NCBI RefSeq assembly: GCF_030272615.1
Contig: NC_081406.1
Span: 141,515,299 to 141,579,298, forward strand
Length of the DNA: 64,000 bases
Source: Cryptomeria japonica
Taxonomy: Eukaryota; Streptophyta; Pinopsida; Cupressales; Cupressaceae
Direction: 5' to 3'
The notes under the pieces were generated by a model that was given only the letters and a program-made list of their open reading frames with translations, ran no database searches and was not told the origin of the DNA. Position 1 is the stretch's first letter. Each line of letters starts with the position of its first letter. A program made the position numbers and the translations under genes. Below, in pieces: positions 23,696 through 36,244 of this stretch.

Positions 23696-26600
23696 GTTCC
23701 GACTTACTCCTGGAAGTCGTAAGGCTAGATGGAGACCATGTCGTACACATCAGCCCTGAAACTCATTCAACAAATATCAAATTGCACATAGAAATCTTTC
23801 CATAATCAAATGAAATATTATTGCAAAATCCTTTAGAAACGCCATTATCCATTGGCAAGATACATCTAAATCCATACATTTCTTAAAATATTCTAGGAAT
23901 TATCAATAATCATAGGAGAGAAACAAGAATTTTCTTCCTTTCATTACACCAAATTTAAAGCATTACAAAGAGGTAAACAACAATTACCATAATCATCGAC
24001 CAAAAATGACAAGAAAACATGCCATAATGATCAATTTCCTTTACCAATACATCTTTATCATAAAATTTTATTGAATAGAACTAGCTTAAATATCAATTTC
24101 TACAACCAAATTAACTTCCAATAAATACGAGCAACAAAATAACTCAATTGTTTACACTTGCCAGGCATAAGAAAACCTTTCCAAAGACTATGTCCCATAA
24201 CATAGTGACAAGATAACACAATTTACTCCATGATACAAATAATGACCATCCACATAACTGGAATGCATAACAGAAAAGGCCACATGTGAGCATGTCTAAT
24301 GCTCGGTCAAAGATAACCTGCATGATCAGCATCTCTATGCCTGATCTCAGAACAACAATAAGATCATAAATATCCAATATCTCACTCAAAGGCTCGATGG
24401 TGCTAGGCACACCATAACGGTGCTACCTTCCATACAAGACCTTTGTGAATATCCCTTGTTGAGCAAGGTGGTTAGCCTCCAAGAGATAGTCACCACACAT
24501 AGGTAGGTAGTGGGTTCTAGCTGCAACACAGCCTCACATACCCCCATCCTCAAGGTTCCCTACATCAACTTCCTCACACACACTCTACCAATTCCGTATC
24601 GTACGTCCTTGGAGAGGAATTTCACATTTCAACACAAGACCAGCATCCGAAAACAATAAGGATAAACCAGTTCGACCACCAAAGTACAGACGAATAAAGG
24701 TAATAAATCATCAATTCCAACAATAAGGTAAGAAAATAATCCGGAATTTCAACACCAAAGCAAAAGTGCAAAAGATCACAAGATCGTGGCTAAACCTTCA
24801 AAGTCAACGGTAAAATAAATTGTTGATCCCCAAAGAAATAATAAGAATGTCACAACTGCACATAACATCACTATGTGACTAACATCTAGCCACCAACGAG
24901 GAAGGAAGGAACAACTGACTAGCTATTGCAGTAGCTCATCATGTGGTGCGACATAGTCACACTACCCACATGGCATGGTAGTGTGCACCTCGACATCACC
25001 CCGCATCATGTCGTCACGCGGCATGGCAATATCCCAAGCGGAGAAAACACACAATGGGCATATCACGCATGGTAGTGTACCTCGCGGAAAAAGCACGCGC
25101 AGGTCACATCCCGCATAGCGACGTATCTAGAAGGATACTCGCCGTAAGTCAGAGGTATACATGACTAGGGTCCACCCACATGCCCACCAACACATACTAA
25201 CTGGCAGCACATGTGAATAAACCTACCTTTCATGAAGACAAGGCAAAGGATCCTCCAAATTATACCATCACTATACACAAGAATCACCATCCATATGCTC
25301 AAATAAAGGAGAGGAATAGGCTATCACATATAAACCTATAAATAGATTCATCAAAAGGGAAAGTATTGAGTACACCTTTGATACAGTTTAATAGTACAAC
25401 TATATCATTCCTCAAAGTAGAGAAGCTAAAGTCGCTTCGCGCTGACATTACTCGTACGCCAATCCATACTATTCAAGGAATGGTTACTTCGAATACTACC
25501 CCTTAACATACTGAGTTACCCACAACCCAAGGTTTGGTACTCAGCAGGGAAACAAATAAGCAACGTCACATAAACAGTATGGTTTCCCATACTCATAAGC
25601 AACATATCCTCCATGGTTGATTACTTCACCAATCCATGGGCACATATAATAAGCACTGGTTTCTTACAATACACACAATTACACCAGTACTGGTTTAGTC
25701 ACATTTACAGGGAGTACTTTTCAGTACGCTAACATCTATACAAGAAAGATTTCAATTATGCTTTCTACATAAATAACTGAATCAAGTTTACTCTAGATAC
25801 AAGTACTAAAATTATTAACAATTCACAATTACATAAGGAAATAACATCATTCCTATATCTTTCTTAAATTTCACTAAGCATTCGTAACTAAATTACTAGC
25901 TAAGCAAATTCTTTTCTAAAGCTTAAGACTTTCATCTATCACTATGAAGCCAAAATGCAATAGTACAATTTCACATGTTTTATAGACATTCTATTTAAAT
26001 CAATGCATTCCTTAATACCATTTCTAAAAATCTTATGATTAGGCAAAGAGAAGGGAAAGAGAGTTTGATAATCAAACTATTTCCTACAAAACACAAGATC
26101 AACAGATCACACTACAATATAAAATTCTCACTATAAGCCTATCACTTTTAATTTCACGGTTTTCATTTTGCTACCGTTAAGAAGGATGACAATCCGCCTA
26201 ACAAAACATTTCTAATAATTATGGTTGCAACAGGAGGTTCTAGTTTTCCAAACAAAACAGAGATCAAGAGAGGCAATCTTTTTGATAATGCAAGACCTCA
26301 TAAGAACACTCACTTATAATAATACAATATAGACACATGTCATAATTTGCAACCTATTAGAGAAGATCACATTACGATCAAAGATAAGCAAGGAGCTATT
26401 ACTCAAATAGAACATATTAATGCATGCACATCAAACAAGCTTTTCATCCGCACTTTCTAAACACATCAAGGTAATTACATATACCCAAAAGCGAGTTCAA
26501 TGGAGCATTTGCTAAAATAAATCTTCAATCAAACTGGTTTAATGAAATACATAAGACAATCTTTCGGAAAACACATTAATACTCTCTCGAAGCTACAATA

Positions 26601-27369
26601 AAATGCTCTTTTTAACACTTCTTCTACCAACCAAGCAGTTTCACATAATTTAACTATCCACATAGAAATGCACCTTACTAAGGTAGAATTTAATCATGCT
26701 ACTCCTACAAGATACACAAGGAGCAATCTTTTAAACGTACACATACAGTTTTCTCCCATTCACCCAAAATAAATTTTTAAACCCATAGCCCTTTTAATAA
26801 TCTAAAACATAAACGTCATAAGGCTCACACAAGGGTTCAAGAAGTCACACCCTTTTCTCTTGCGAACAAGAAACTCAAATCAAAGATAATTACTCATATC
26901 CTAATCGTTTTAATTTCCAGAAAGAGAGAGAGGAATGGTGATCATCATTTAATTTTCTACAAAATAAGCATTCAATAATTGCCATACTAGTCCTCCAAGC
27001 GAACAACACTAAGCTAGATCATAATCTTAAACAAACACAATTCTCACTCTCAGATTCAAGACAAGCACGGACCAACCCAAATGGATTAGTCTAAAGAGTA
27101 CAACACTCAATAAAGGAAGGTACATACGACTCTCTTTCCGAATAAGAGTAATCGTAGACCAAGACATCAATAAGCACACAATGCACATATAAACACTCAA
27201 ACACCAACATCAAGAAGGTGAAAACAAGGTGTGAACACACACGATACACACAAGTTAAGGTCTGCTCAATCACTCACATGCAAAAGGAGGACAAGCATAC
27301 ACATAAGGTCGATACACCTCACACCAATAGAGGGCACACGCGACACCAGAGACCCCAATGTTTGCAACA
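23696..27369 (-). other. Internal domain of element D, non-coding
   Basis: No gag or pol motif is visible in any frame. Notable structure: CACACTACC (24958-24966) and GGTAGTGTG (24977-24985) form a perfect 9-bp inverted repeat with a 10-bp loop, inside a locally CpG-richer patch (24930-25140). There GCATGGTAGTGT occurs a second time near 25066. Such structures could serve RNA packaging, but that is inference. Confidence 0.7.
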
Positions 27370-27371
27370 TG

Positions 27372-27384
27372 GGCTCTGATACCA
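27372..27384 (-). other. Primer-binding site of element D (initiator Met tRNA)
   Basis: The minus strand reads TGGTATCAGAGCC three bases from the 5' LTR, the same tRNA primer used by copia elements A, B, E and G. Confidence 0.9.
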
Positions 27385-27386
27385 AA

Positions 27387-30300
27387 TGTAATGCCCCGCC
27401 AAGAAACCCCGAAGGGATAAGCCAAAAAAACAAGAATAGAGTGCAATAATTTTTTTTTTTTAAAGTTACACCACATTAAGATACAACAAGATATCAAAGA
27501 TTCAGATTACATAGTGGAAGACATCAACTAACACCTAAAGAGTTTCCCAACGAGATTACTTAAATTTCATAATTCACTTAACTCACACAATTAATCCAAT
27601 AAGCGGATTATCTTAATAACGAGATAATTCTTAATCAGGATAATTTCTTTCAAAAGATGGAAATATAAATCACAAGCAATGACTCAACCATTGAGATCTA
27701 TCCTTAATCTTCATTCAATCTTTTCATAAAAAAACAAGCCACACATCTAATCTTCTAACACACTAGAATTCCATCATAAACATAAGAGATCTTTCAAGCA
27801 TACTTAATTTCCTTAACAACAACTGAATATATTCCATTACTCTAAGTTACATTATTTCATATTCCAATTTATTGCATTATAAAAGACGATTACATACATG
27901 CATCTACGATAAATCTCCTCTAAACCACTTAAGCATTCGATCAACATGGCATTCAAGAAAGGACTGCATATAAGCATTTAAAGTTAATTCCATTATCCAC
28001 TTATCCATTCTAACATAAGCTAATCATACAAGATAAAGCTGATTAAAGGAAACATAAGAGAATAACATCACATAACACCATAATGATCTCGGAGTTCACC
28101 CCTAAAGGGCTACATCTCCAGGTCTGCTCAACTGCAAGACCCCTTTGATAATTAATAAAGTTAAGAATACAAGAGGTTACACCATTACAATCTGGCCATC
28201 AAGGCGAAACATATACAATATACAAGCAACCACATCGGTCAATAAAAGCATAAATGATCCCTAAAAAGAACAGGATCCAGCTGAACATAATCAAGCTAAT
28301 ACAAAGGTCCAGGAGAGCATCCATAAAATTGAGTCATCACCACCCAAGGTCTAACATGAAGCCGGTACTCACAAGGGCAGAGACAAAAGGACGACCCGCA
28401 GAGGTACTCCTAACAGGACAAAATGACAACACACTAGCGAACGTAGGGACAAGTGTCATCACACAACCTGGTATGGTTACCATGGCAAGTCTTCATAGGT
28501 CCCGGTCCCATACACTGGGTTACCCTGGCAACCTAATCTGAGCTTCCGGCCCATCCAAGCCTCATGTGGACCCACACATCCTCTCGTGAAGACAAGGATG
28601 GTGGTTTGCCATTTCAGGCCTTCTCACAGCATGTCGAATCTATGATAGCACTCGTCCCATGTGTGAGGCACAATTATCTTACTTAGAGATTACATTCTAA
28701 TCTACTGTTAGGTTATCACTTATTAGACTCACTTTCGACGGGTTACCCAGCAACCACTTTGGGTGCGGCCCCCAATCGAAAGCCACTTTCCCATACGACA
28801 CTAGACTAAACTCCGACGAACTCAAAACCAGGGAATAGGCATGGTTAGATGAACGGAGTTCAAGTAGAGAGGACAACCATTTGGTCAAACACGACTCAAA
28901 TATGAACACTTACTGACGGTACTCTAACTAGAGACCCGACCAACAATGGTCAACCACAATTCAACATTCGACTCACACATAGAGGATATGACCAAATACG
29001 ACACTACCACAAAACAACAGTCAACTCGGAACCGAGGACTGAAACAGGTACCCCGAATCATTCCATACGACAGGGTCCTATCAAAACAAGCACGACTTGC
29101 CATTTCATAATTAAAAGCGAATACAGAAATTAAACTCGCAAAGGCAATAAACAGAAAAGACAATATTTTCTCAAATTGATTTAAGCATAACAGTTGATCC
29201 AATTCTCTGATTGATCTAAGTTTTCAAGATGCATTGACGAGAGATCACCGTTACCAGGTGAGTACAATACCACAATTTACAATAGTACCATAGACTATTT
29301 CTCAAACAAGGGAAAATATAATTTAACCATTCATTTAACTAAATGAGAATATCAGTACTAAACAATTTCCCAAATGATACTAAATTAAGTTCCCAAAAGC
29401 ACATCGTTTAAATTCAAATATCCAACGATAAATATTTCACTTACTTCTCAATTACTCAAATGATATGTTCTGGAATAATATTTAACATCATCAATTAGTA
29501 ATTATGTCATATTTCAACAGTTTTCCAGTAACATAAAATTCTATTTTGTTTTAACAATACTTCCTCCATTAGCCAAATACTCTAATCAGCTAGAAGGTAA
29601 GATATAAATTTATTAATCCAAGATTGGTCCAAAATATGACCAATTATTATTCGATGATGAAATTATCAATTTTAGAACTTAATTAGAAAAAGTGCATAAG
29701 TCATAAAATGAAATTGAATAATAATTAACTTATAAATTCCATTATAAAATTAATTAATATCCAAGTAACATTAATCATGATGGTGCAACCTTAATCATAA
29801 TTACAATTCTGATTACAACTTAACATTAAAATAACTTACATTAAAATAATATTAAATATTATATGCATTTTTTTTTTATACTAAAAAAAATACATAAAAA
29901 AAACATCTTAAAAACTAATTTAAAAAAAAAAACATTTTAAAAAGGGCGAAGGCGGGGCCCACCTCCCAACGGGGACGGTTGGGCGCCCAAACCCTAGCCG
30001 AGGGCAATTCCCGCGCGGGCGGCGCCAGTGCGGTGCCCGCAAGTTCCGCGGCCCCTGCGGCCACCGCAGTGTGCCGCGGCCACATGCGGACTGCGAGCAA
30101 GAGGAAGGGGGACGAGCAGGGGAGGGGAGGAGGAGCGGGTGGAGCTCCGCTCCCCGCCCTCCAACCCCAAACCAGGGGTCTCTTTAAGAATAAACAACGC
30201 ACAGATCGGTATAAAAATAAATGTTTTCTTTTTCTTTTTAAACACAGTTCGTTTCTTTTCCATAAAAACGGGATAACAAAAGAAAACTTTCGAAGTTTAA

Positions 30301-31701
30301 TATTTCGATTTAATCATGCAAGAGATCCATTTTCTATAATGAAATCTGGGGTTTTGATCACTTCTTTTCTACACAGCAAAACCCCATTAAAAAAATAAAG
30401 AAAACACAGCCTCATAAGAGACTTATAATACAATCTTTTCCAATCTCAAGTCATTTTCAACAAGACCCATATTGAGCCAACAGGAGCCATTTAACACAAA
30501 GATACAACCATATAATCTTCTTGAAGAACACAAGCTAAAAGCATGGATCTAAACCCACAATTCCAAATTTAAATCTGATAACAATTAAAAGATTGGAATT
30601 TGACAACAATCAATTTCATTCACCCCACATACCATTTCCATAACAACAAGGAAGAACAGTTAAGGTAAATCCTACCTTCATACGCATTCCTGGAATAGCT
30701 GAAGGAGAGCCCAATCCTGCCAGATCCAGCATAACTCCCTCCTCTCCAAAAACCCCCAAATTTCATCCCAAAATCTCTTTCCATCCAAAAATTTTCCAAA
30801 AATATCCATCCTCCAAAATTTCCCCAAATTTTAGGTTATATGGAAGAGTTGACCAAAAATTCCATTTTTTTGGAATTAAAATTTTTATTTAAAAATAATT
30901 CTCCAAATTAATTCTTTTCTATCTATATCAACAATTTAAACTGTTTTTCAATTTCCAAATTGATTTCCTCATTTAATTAAATTTAACCTTTCTAATTTAA
31001 AAAGGCCAACAGAATACAATTAAATCTATAGCCATTTAAATACAAAACTTTCTTTTCAACAGCATATCCAAAATGCATTTAATATTCAAAATCAGTCATT
31101 TAATCGAACTTACTCCCAATTTAAAACGAGCAATCCAATATCAACGAAAATCACATAACAAAATCCCAATTAATTTAGTCCATTAAACTCTAATGCACAA
31201 ATACATATTTAATCAAAATAATTACTACGGACTAATTAATCAATTTAACCATTCACACCACACACGCAAACCGAGAAGGTCAACCAAATAGACTACTCGC
31301 AAATCCAAACAAAGAAAGGAACACCGACGACGACTGACGATGCTCACTTGAGCACGACTATGGTCAACTATGGTCTTACGACCACCTAATCCAACTCTAA
31401 GGATAAAAGAGGTACACTCAAACCTGCAATTCCAGGTGAAGACGAACCTCGCACTCAAGCGGCATTTTACCTGAAATTTCCTGCAACCAAAGCCATACAT
31501 GCATACATATAGAAACTTAATGAAAGCATTAGCCCGATATTAATACCATGAAATAGGAACACCGAATAACTTGCATACAACTAGTGTGAAAACCACATCA
31601 ACAGCTATGCGTTAAATCAAACATCTGACTATAACATTAAATTACGATAACTAACCAAGATTAAACCAAGATTAGAGATTGATTAGGGTAGGGGTACTAC
31701 A
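27387..31701 (-). repeat. 5' LTR of element D (4315 bp)
   Basis: It starts TGTAATGCCCCGCC and ends GGGGTACTACA. It matches 19369-23681 with scattered differences, which are concentrated in 29943-30220. Confidence 0.95.
29943..30161. other. GC- and CpG-rich block inside D 5' LTR
   Basis: This copy keeps more CpG sites than its partner at 21924-22141 (for example GGCGCC against GGTGCC, GACGAG against GACAAG, GAGCGGG against GAGTGGG), so it is closer to the original sequence. Confidence 0.75.
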
Positions 31702-32097
31702 AAATGAGGAGAGGCTAGAAGAGGACAAATGAGCTAATTAAATCAATAAATATCTATTTAATTAATAGAAGGCTTAGGATAAAATAATAAAATAAATAAA
31801 ATATTTATTTAATTAAGCTAGGATAATTTTAGGTGTCTGCATTTTGCTCCTCTTTGAGACAATGTAGCCTATTGCATTGGCTCAAAGAAGATAAGATAAA
31901 TTGATACAATGTTTGCCCTAGGCAAGGAAGATGACATTGCCCCCTCGAGAGATTGGGTAAAAAATTAGAAACAAATTGCAGACAATCTCTTGAAAAGAAA
32001 GAAAGGCTAGAAGGGATAAGGATAAGACGACAAGTTCAAACGGGTGAAAACTAGACTCAAAAAGGATCAACGGGCAGGAAAAAGGCGACAGGAGGGG
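31702..32097. other. Gene-free flank between elements D and E
   Basis: The stretch begins with the AAATG target copy of D, continues the A/T palindromic tracts seen left of D (31738-31830), then holds unassigned sequence (TGTCTGCATTTTGCTCC near 31832) that may be part of another LTR element. I see no gene. Confidence 0.5.
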
Positions 32098-32234
32098 TGT
32101 TGGTAGTATGGATGTGTTTCATTGGTTTTGTCATTGATGTCAACACTTATCCTTCTAGGGATCTTTGGTTATGTTCACCGGCAAGTTCATTGACTTATGC
32201 ACAGTCATCACTATTTGGTTCACCGGCAGGTTAT
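32098..32234 (+). repeat. 5' LTR of element E, first part
   Basis: It matches the start of the 3' LTR at 62976 (TGTTGGTA, then TTGTCATTGATGTCAAC), and ends at the insertion of F with the flank GTTAT. It holds about 36 bp absent from the 3' LTR (with ACTATTTGGTTCACCGGC), continued at 57459. Confidence 0.88.
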
Positions 32235-33294
32235 TGTAATACCCTAAAAATGGTCATCTAAACCATGGGCCCCTAATCTCGACAACGTCACCAAGGTCCT
32301 ATCCAAAGGCAATTAAATAAATCTTGAGCACACAATTAATTCTAAAATCATCAAATATCACATGGCAAAATTAATCAATCAATATTAATTAAATATTTAT
32401 TTAATTAATTAAATCATTTCAAGTAAATCATTTTAAATAATTATCTTATTTATTTTAATTAAATATCCTAGCATATTTAATTAAATAATTCAATTTGCCA
32501 TTAATTCATCAAAAAGAGGAATTAATTTGAAAAATAAATAAAAATTGTCACAAATCTTCAAAAAAGGAAATAAATCAAAAAAGGAATTAATTGACAAAAA
32601 AGAATTAAAATTTGAGAAAAGAAATCAATTGGAGATAATCTTGGAAAAAACAAATTTAAAATTGATAGATAATCTTAAAGAATGCAATTAAAACAATTAA
32701 ATCTTAAAATTGAATGAAATAGAGAATAAATCAATTTTATCTTGATTTTATCTTAATTTTAGTTCAATTTCCTTTAAAACTGAGAAAAGCATCCAATCAC
32801 AGCAATTCACCTACATTGTGCTTCCTCTTGGAAAATCTTGACCGCTCATCATCAGTTGATCTCAGCCTTTGGTTTCTTTCTGAATTTTCTATAAATTCAG
32901 GCCTTCATCTCTCATTCAAAAATCCTGGAGATCCTAGAGAATATATTGTTATTATGTTGTTTTTGCTCTAGGTTCATTGATATATTGCCTAAATATTTAA
33001 ATCATTTAGCTTAAATATTCATATTGCTTAAATCTTGTTAGATTAATCTTGCATCCATCTAGCTTAATATCATGCTCATCTAGATTAAAACCCTTCGTCT
33101 TGGTGTAGTCTAGTCACTAGTATTGCTTATACAAATCTGAGAGCAATCTTATACTCGCATCTTTTAGAAGGCAATGGGTCGATTTGTTATGGTTTTCATA
33201 TTCATGCTTATATATGTCTAACCATACATGTAATGACTTAATTGAAGTGTTGTGTATTCCAGATACAGATACAGGCCCAGTTTTCACACACACA
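32235..33294 (+). repeat. 5' LTR of element F (1060 bp)
   Basis: It starts TGTAATACCC and ends TTTTCACACACACA. The first 600 bp are AT-rich, with the palindromic tract TTAATTAAATATTTATTTAA near 32387. Compared with the 3' LTR it lacks an approximately 50-bp internal duplication found near 55895-55945. Confidence 0.92.
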
Positions 33295-33298
33295 TTTC

Positions 33299-33340
33299 TG
33301 GCACCCACCGTGGGGCTCGAACCCACAACTACAAGATTTA
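33299..33340 (+). other. Extended primer-binding site of element F, tRNA-Lys type
   Basis: Four bases after the LTR the sequence TGGCACCCACCGTGGGGC is followed by TCGAACCCACAACTACAAG. The reverse complement looks like the 3' half of a tRNA: T-stem GTGGG, loop TTCGAGC, stem CCCAC, acceptor strand and CCA. From memory of plant tRNA-Lys(CUU) the match runs about 40 nt, with differences that are all G/A or C/T. A usual primer site covers about 18 nt. Confidence 0.72.
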
Positions 33341-33401
33341 TAATGTTTGGTTTTTATAACTAATAAACATGTGTTAAATTTGCAAATAAAAATCTTTCTT
33401 T

Positions 33402-33785
33402 TTTATTGTTCTCTATGACAGTAAAAAATGGTCTCGGTTTGGGGAGCATAACTTTTTATTGAACCATTGGATCTCAACCAATTGTTGATATGTTGTTTAA
33501 AATCAAGTTGTCTATAGGTTCACCAAAGGGATGTTCCTAAAGATATTGGGTTTGAAATTTATGGTTGACAGAGTGCAGGACTATCATTTTACTTATTCTT
33601 TTGTGACAGTCAAAAATGGTCTCGGTTCGGAGGGCATAACTTTTTATTGAATCGTTAGATCTAACCCAAATTTTAATATGTTTTGTAAAACTAAGTTTTC
33701 CATAGTTACACTAGAGAGATTGTCCAAAGTATCTCTGGTTAAAAATGTATAAATGACAGAGTGTAGTACTATCAAAACTATCATA
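33402..33785 (+). repeat. Imperfect tandem duplication of about 190 bp in the F leader
   Basis: Copy 1 (about 33402-33585) and copy 2 (about 33588-33785) share AAAAATGGTCTCGGTT, CATAACTTTTTATTGAA and GACAGAGTG in the same order and spacing. They differ at many sites, so the duplication is old. Confidence 0.82.
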
Positions 33786-35052
33786 ACTAGGATAGTCATA
33801 AAAAATGGAAATTCTTGTTAGATTAGTTTAATTTACAGTTTGCATGCTAGAATTTTCTTTTGATGATTTTTTTAATATTATTTTGGAAACTAATTTTGGG
33901 CTTTTAATATTTTCAGGACGCTTGTCAAAGAATCTATCAATCAAACATACGTCTGCCAAAGAATCAAGAAGAAAATGACTATTGACTATTGGTTTTGCAG
34001 GTTGCCTAAGGAGAATCAACTAAACATTGTGTATTCATTTAGTATTTTCTTAGGCACTTAAATTTCTATCTGGTTAAATAAAAAATCTATTTTTCATGTT
34101 TTCAGAAGAATCTAAGAGGTAGGAGAGTATGCTCTTGTCTTTTATAGACAATCAGAAATCTAGACCCTTGAAGCTTTTTTCTAAGTTTTGAGATTTGTGT
34201 ACCTTTAGCGGGCCTGTCACAGTGGGAAAAATTAATCACCCTGTGAGAATGACCCAAGTGAGTACGGCTGGACTTGAGCATTCCAACTCACTATAATAAA
34301 TAGGCCTCTAGTGATTAAAGTCTCAGAGGATGGGATTATTTGAGTTTTCTCTTTGAGATCTCTCATATCGAGCATTTTGTAGGGCCTCGCGGTCTCAATC
34401 ACATTTACATAACTACAACTTGTTTTGGTACCTTGTCGGGCTATAGGCCTCAATCATGCTTGTGTGACTTCAAGGCATAATTTCAAACAGAATTCATGAC
34501 TAAGAACTATAAGATAGAAGCTACCTGATTCACCTCTGAAAGGTTGATAATCTTTGTGCAAGAGAGATAGTAACTCTCCCAAGACACTTGCCATATCGTG
34601 CCCCCATTAGTGTTTGGATTTGGCTAATATGACATTGAGAATCCATTGTGTAAGACTCAGTGGTCATATTCTGATTAGCTATTGGGTGTGTACCTAAGTC
34701 AACAAGCAAAGGTCTTCTTCTCTATGCCAACTTCCATAGGGTTAGCATATTGTGATTGAATTATTATATATCTTGCATGTTTTTTGTGTTTTCATCCCTG
34801 AAACTGAAAATGAAATACCAAAACTGGAGAAAACAAATGAAATAATATCAAACAATTCAGTGATAAACTCTATCTATGTCCAAACTGGTCTATGTCAGTC
34901 ATCGAAACATCAATCCTTATCAAAAAATGGTAGTCGCCAGTCATTGAAACTTTGTCTGTCAGAATCTCATCTCTGTCCAATCCTCTGTCATACAAATTCC
35001 TAATCTTGTCAGTCAAAATAGTCAAAATTGTCTAAAACTGTCTACAGCAAAC
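33786..35052 (+). other. F leader, no recognised gene
   Basis: The stretch between the tandem duplication and the insertion of H shows only short frames with no recognisable motif. It ends with CAAAC, the left target copy of H. Confidence 0.5.
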
Positions 35053-36244
35053 TGTAAAGTGGAAAAATCGAACCCTAGTCATTCTCCCCTCCCCAACTCT
35101 AAGGAGAGAGAAGGGAGAGTCACTAGGGTTTGATGGTTTTCACTTAGGGGAGACTTTACATTCAAAAGAGGGGTTGAAACCCACAAGATCCAATCCCACG
35201 CAATGCAAGATTGGATTCTAAATGAGTTTCAAGGGTTGTGACATCAAGGATACCCTCTTTTGTAAAGAATGTAGAAAGATTGAACTAGGAATGCATATAA
35301 AGTAGGAAAGATTCACTTATAAACAGAGATAGGGATATGGGATGAAGCTGCGGACCTGGAATTAGCAGTAAAATGTCGAGACGATGTTGTCCTGCAAATT
35401 TGAGCGAAAGTTGACGGGACGATGGCGCCCGGTGTGCACACGGTCCTCTGAAAAATTCGCGAAACGAAGGGGGATCTGTTCATCTCTGCACAAGGATTCC
35501 AGATCTTCAATTACAGCCGCGTACCTGCAACCTACACACAAAAAAGAGAGGACGATTGGGGGGTTAGGGATGAGGGGTTTGCCTTTAGGTCAAACTCCAG
35601 TTTTGGAATTAACCAAGAAATGAGAATGCTGTAAATGTAAATGTTTGTAATGTAAACAAGTACTGATACCTTGTTGTAAGAATTTTTGTATTCTTACATG
35701 CGAAGGTGTAATGTATGTAGTATGTTGTATATTGTATGTGGTATGTGATCTCCTCTTCAATGGTTGAATCCTTGTCTTGAATGCAACACCTAGCCTTGAA
35801 TGGAGACTTAGAATGCTCAATTGCTTGAAGGAATGCTTGAATGCTTGAATGCTTGAATGCTTGAATATCGTTTCCACCCTTTTTCCCTCTTACCAAAATG
35901 GGAGAGGAAATGTAGTTTTTATACTTGTCAATTAGGGTTGAAAGACTGATTTTTCGGACCTTAGGCCGACCAGGAAATATTATTTTCCAATTTGCAAACA
36001 TAAAGACCCGAGACCCAAAAGAGACCGGGCCCAAAAATAGGGCCAGGGACCAGGGCACTGGGCACCATGGTCCCACCTCCAGGGTTAGCAGGGTGCAAGG
36101 AGGATCAGGCCAGGGTGCTGAAAAATGCAGTTTTTGATGTCATGAACAAGTTTCAGGGTCTCCATTCAGGTTCAATGTTGTGTCGCCATCGTGAAGACCC
36201 AAATGCAGTCGAAATTGCAAGTGTCACAATTTTAGGACGCTACA
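35053..36244 (-). repeat. 3' LTR of element H
   Basis: It starts TGTAAAGTGG and ends GGACGCTACA. It holds a copy of the GTGCAC hairpin motif (35416-35448), four copies of the octamer AATGCTTG near 35831, and one copy of the GGACCA...TGGTCC unit near 36047. Confidence 0.92.

Larger units (their letters stand above)
19369..31701 (-). mobile_element. LARD-like non-autonomous LTR retrotransposon D
   Basis: Two near-identical LTRs of 4313 and 4315 bp (TGTAATGCC...GGTACTACA) flank a 3.7-kb internal region, and the 5-bp target duplication AAATG is perfect (19364-19368 and 31702-31706). The primer site (27372-27384) and the purine tract (23682-23695) place the element on the minus strand. No ORF in LTRs or interior resembles gag or pol. 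LTRs above 4 kb with a non-coding interior of about 3.5 kb match the LARD class described in barley and other plants, which depends on proteins from other elements. LTR difference is about 1% by eye outside one CpG-dense block, so D is the youngest insertion here. Confidence 0.93.

Noticed and set aside
29979-30398. 139-codon plus-strand ORF in the GC-rich block of D's right LTR
   Set aside because: It is alanine-, glycine- and proline-rich, lies inside an LTR, and the matching ORF in the other LTR is shorter and starts elsewhere. It is explained by high GC content rather than selection.
33299-33340. Possible tRNA gene
   Set aside because: Only the reverse complement of a 3' tRNA half is present, placed exactly at the primer-site position after an LTR. 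The 5' half and anticodon arm are not there.
35384-35623. Plus-strand ORF in the H LTR, duplicated at 41932-42171
   Set aside because: It is present only because both LTRs contain it, and it covers the hairpin motif. No domain is visible.
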